The notes under the pieces: model-generated | What the model was told of the DNA's origin: nothing | The model's database searches: none | The model's input: the letters and a program-made list of their open reading frames with translations, nothing else | Program-made: the position numbers and the translations under genes | In this document: positions 62,587 to 64,000 of the stretch, in pieces | Layout of the letters: each line of letters begins with the position of its first letter | How positions within the stretch are numbered: the stretch's first letter is position 1 | Origin: Viscum album | Lineage: Eukaryota > Streptophyta > Magnoliopsida > Santalales > Viscaceae | Direction of reading: 5' to 3' | NCBI GenBank assembly: GCA_963277665.1 | Contig: OY728120.1 | Span: 421,792,138 to 421,856,137 of the forward strand | Length of the DNA: 64,000 bases

Positions 62587-63080
62587 TTATATATAACCCA
62601 CGATACAATGATTTTTTAAAAACTGGCACCTGGACCTAGTAAACATGATAGGGAGTGGGGAGTGGACTTGTCCGTCAAGACTATGGGTAGGCCTAGACAA
62701 CCTTATATGTTTTATGCGGCCTCACAGTTTTGGTTTAAATATCATTATTACTGATTTCCCATAATAAATGGATTTTTTTCATTTTCTAAGAATATTTATT
62801 TTCAATGTGTTATAAAAGTTTACAATTATGTCTTCGATATCCTTTTAAAAAACACCTTATTTTGTAAATTAAATCCCACTATATGTTTTAATTTTTTTCA
62901 TAGTTGGAGTAGAATTTCACTGAGGAGGACACACATGCAATGTTTGTATTTTATTTTATTTGGTTATGTTTTGTTATGTTGTATGGTATATATCTAACTC
63001 ATCAAAACCTAGATCTGAAAATTTTCTCATATGTTAGACTTTCTTTTTTTATCATTTAAAAACTCGGAAAATTTTATGTA

Positions 63081-64000
63081 TTGAACACAGATGCACGAGA
63101 TTGGGTATTTACAAATAAAAAATAAATATATAAGTGGGAAGAAAATGTTAATTGTTTTCATTTTAAACAAAAAATCCACTTAAATACTATCAATAAGAAG
63201 GGAAAAACGAGGTTTAACTATTGACTATTTCTTCAACACACATAGATTGTATTGTTTCTTTCGAAAAACTTTAATTATGTTTACCATGAATGATTGGTTG
63301 GACTGTATAGTATTTTACTTACTCACCATTAGATTGTCTGTTTTGAAATATATTTCTAATGTTCTATTTCAAACTCAAGGTACACAAATGTTGTCCATTT
63401 ATGTATAGTTTAAGGGGATATATGACCACCATGGGGGTGATCTATAGTAATTATAGAATATCAAAAAAAATTACCAGGCTTAACAGAGATCTATAAAGTT
63501 AAGTGAAATGAGTGAATGAAACAACATTGTCCTAGGGAGAGAGAATATTTTTCCCAAAATATATTTATTTTTGCGGAATATTGATTGTACCATGTGTAAT
63601 AATGATTTTATGTTTATAAAGATCAGTCATATAAATGGGATGTAAATTATTACACCAATTAATGATGTAATATTTGGTGAATAATATTTCCTTATTCTGA
63701 TACATGAAATATCAACAGCGAAGTTACAAATTTTGTGGTCTTGATGCATGGATTGACATGGTGATTGATTTATTATTCAATAATTATGGATAACCTAAAT
63801 TGTGTTTCCATGTTTCCCAGATTTAAATGAAGTAATTGTAGTCAAAATAAACATTCTTATGTGAAAACAATGTTAATGAAATGATATAATTTTATTTGGG
63901 CTTATGATAGGTTTTTATTTCACCCATACATATCACATTGAAATGGGAATCATTCCACATGTTGATTTTGAATGTATTCTCCTACGATACCCACACGAAA
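63081..64000. other. Right end of window, nothing recognised
   Basis: AT-rich sequence beyond block Y2 with no coding motif, terminal repeat or repeat similarity that I could see. Confidence 0.3.

Larger units (their letters stand above)
56581..63080 (+). repeat. Block Y2, interrupted by a solo LTR
   Basis: Copy of Y1: 56581-56698, then after the LTR (56699-60925) and second CATAT it continues from 60931 to about 63080. The matching uninterrupted place in Y1 is TTTCATATTGAACTT near 53289, which preserves one CATAT and serves as a related empty site. Confidence 0.75.

Overview
This window looks like nuclear DNA of a flowering plant. It is AT-rich and gene-poor, and is built almost entirely of old, broken transposable elements nested in one another. 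The grounds are Ty3/gypsy elements with tRNA-Met-type primer sites, a Mutator-like (MULE/MuDR) transposase, and a plant mobile domain (PMD, MAIN-like) gene with spliceosomal introns. I found no intact host gene, RNA gene or CRISPR array. Nearly every coding stretch carries stops and frameshifts, so the annotation rests on protein motifs read across frames and on internal sequence repeats seen by eye. Percent identities were not computed.

Layout. (1) 1-12.9 kb: two Ty3/gypsy copies of one family (A) with LTRs of about 4.2-4.4 kb, lying in opposite orientations. Copy A1 (+) has the end of its 5' LTR at 1-78, gag-pol to 3.37 kb and a 3' LTR from 3411. Copy A2 (-) has its 5' LTR at 8444-12884, gag at about 7.4-8.4 kb and a stub of its 3' LTR ending at 6068. 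(2) 12.9-14.9 kb: unassigned. (3) 14.9-24.9 kb: gypsy element C on the minus strand with two LTRs of about 2.65 kb. (4) 25.4-27.4 and 40.7-42.3 kb: a diverged direct repeat pair (D), each with a TATA box, probably LTRs of an older element. (5) 27.935-38.174 kb: gypsy element B (+), the most complete copy, nested inside D. (6) 43.0-55.4 kb: a composite unit with a shared upstream block X1, promoter, MULE transposase, a 440-bp tandem array, the PMD gene, a 177-bp tandem array and a downstream block Y1. (7) 55.6-63.1 kb: blocks X2 and Y2 directly joined, as if the same unit had lost its 9 kb core. Y2 is split by a solo family A LTR (56699-60925) with a CATAT target duplication. (8) 63.1-64 kb: nothing recognised.

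Most worth following up: the MULE-PMD composite with its two arrays and apparent deletion derivative; a 91-bp repeat in the leader of element B where each unit holds two 13-bp palindromes 20 bp apart, a motif also found in LTRs of B and C; and a spaced CGTACGTACG/GTCTCC module in family A LTRs.
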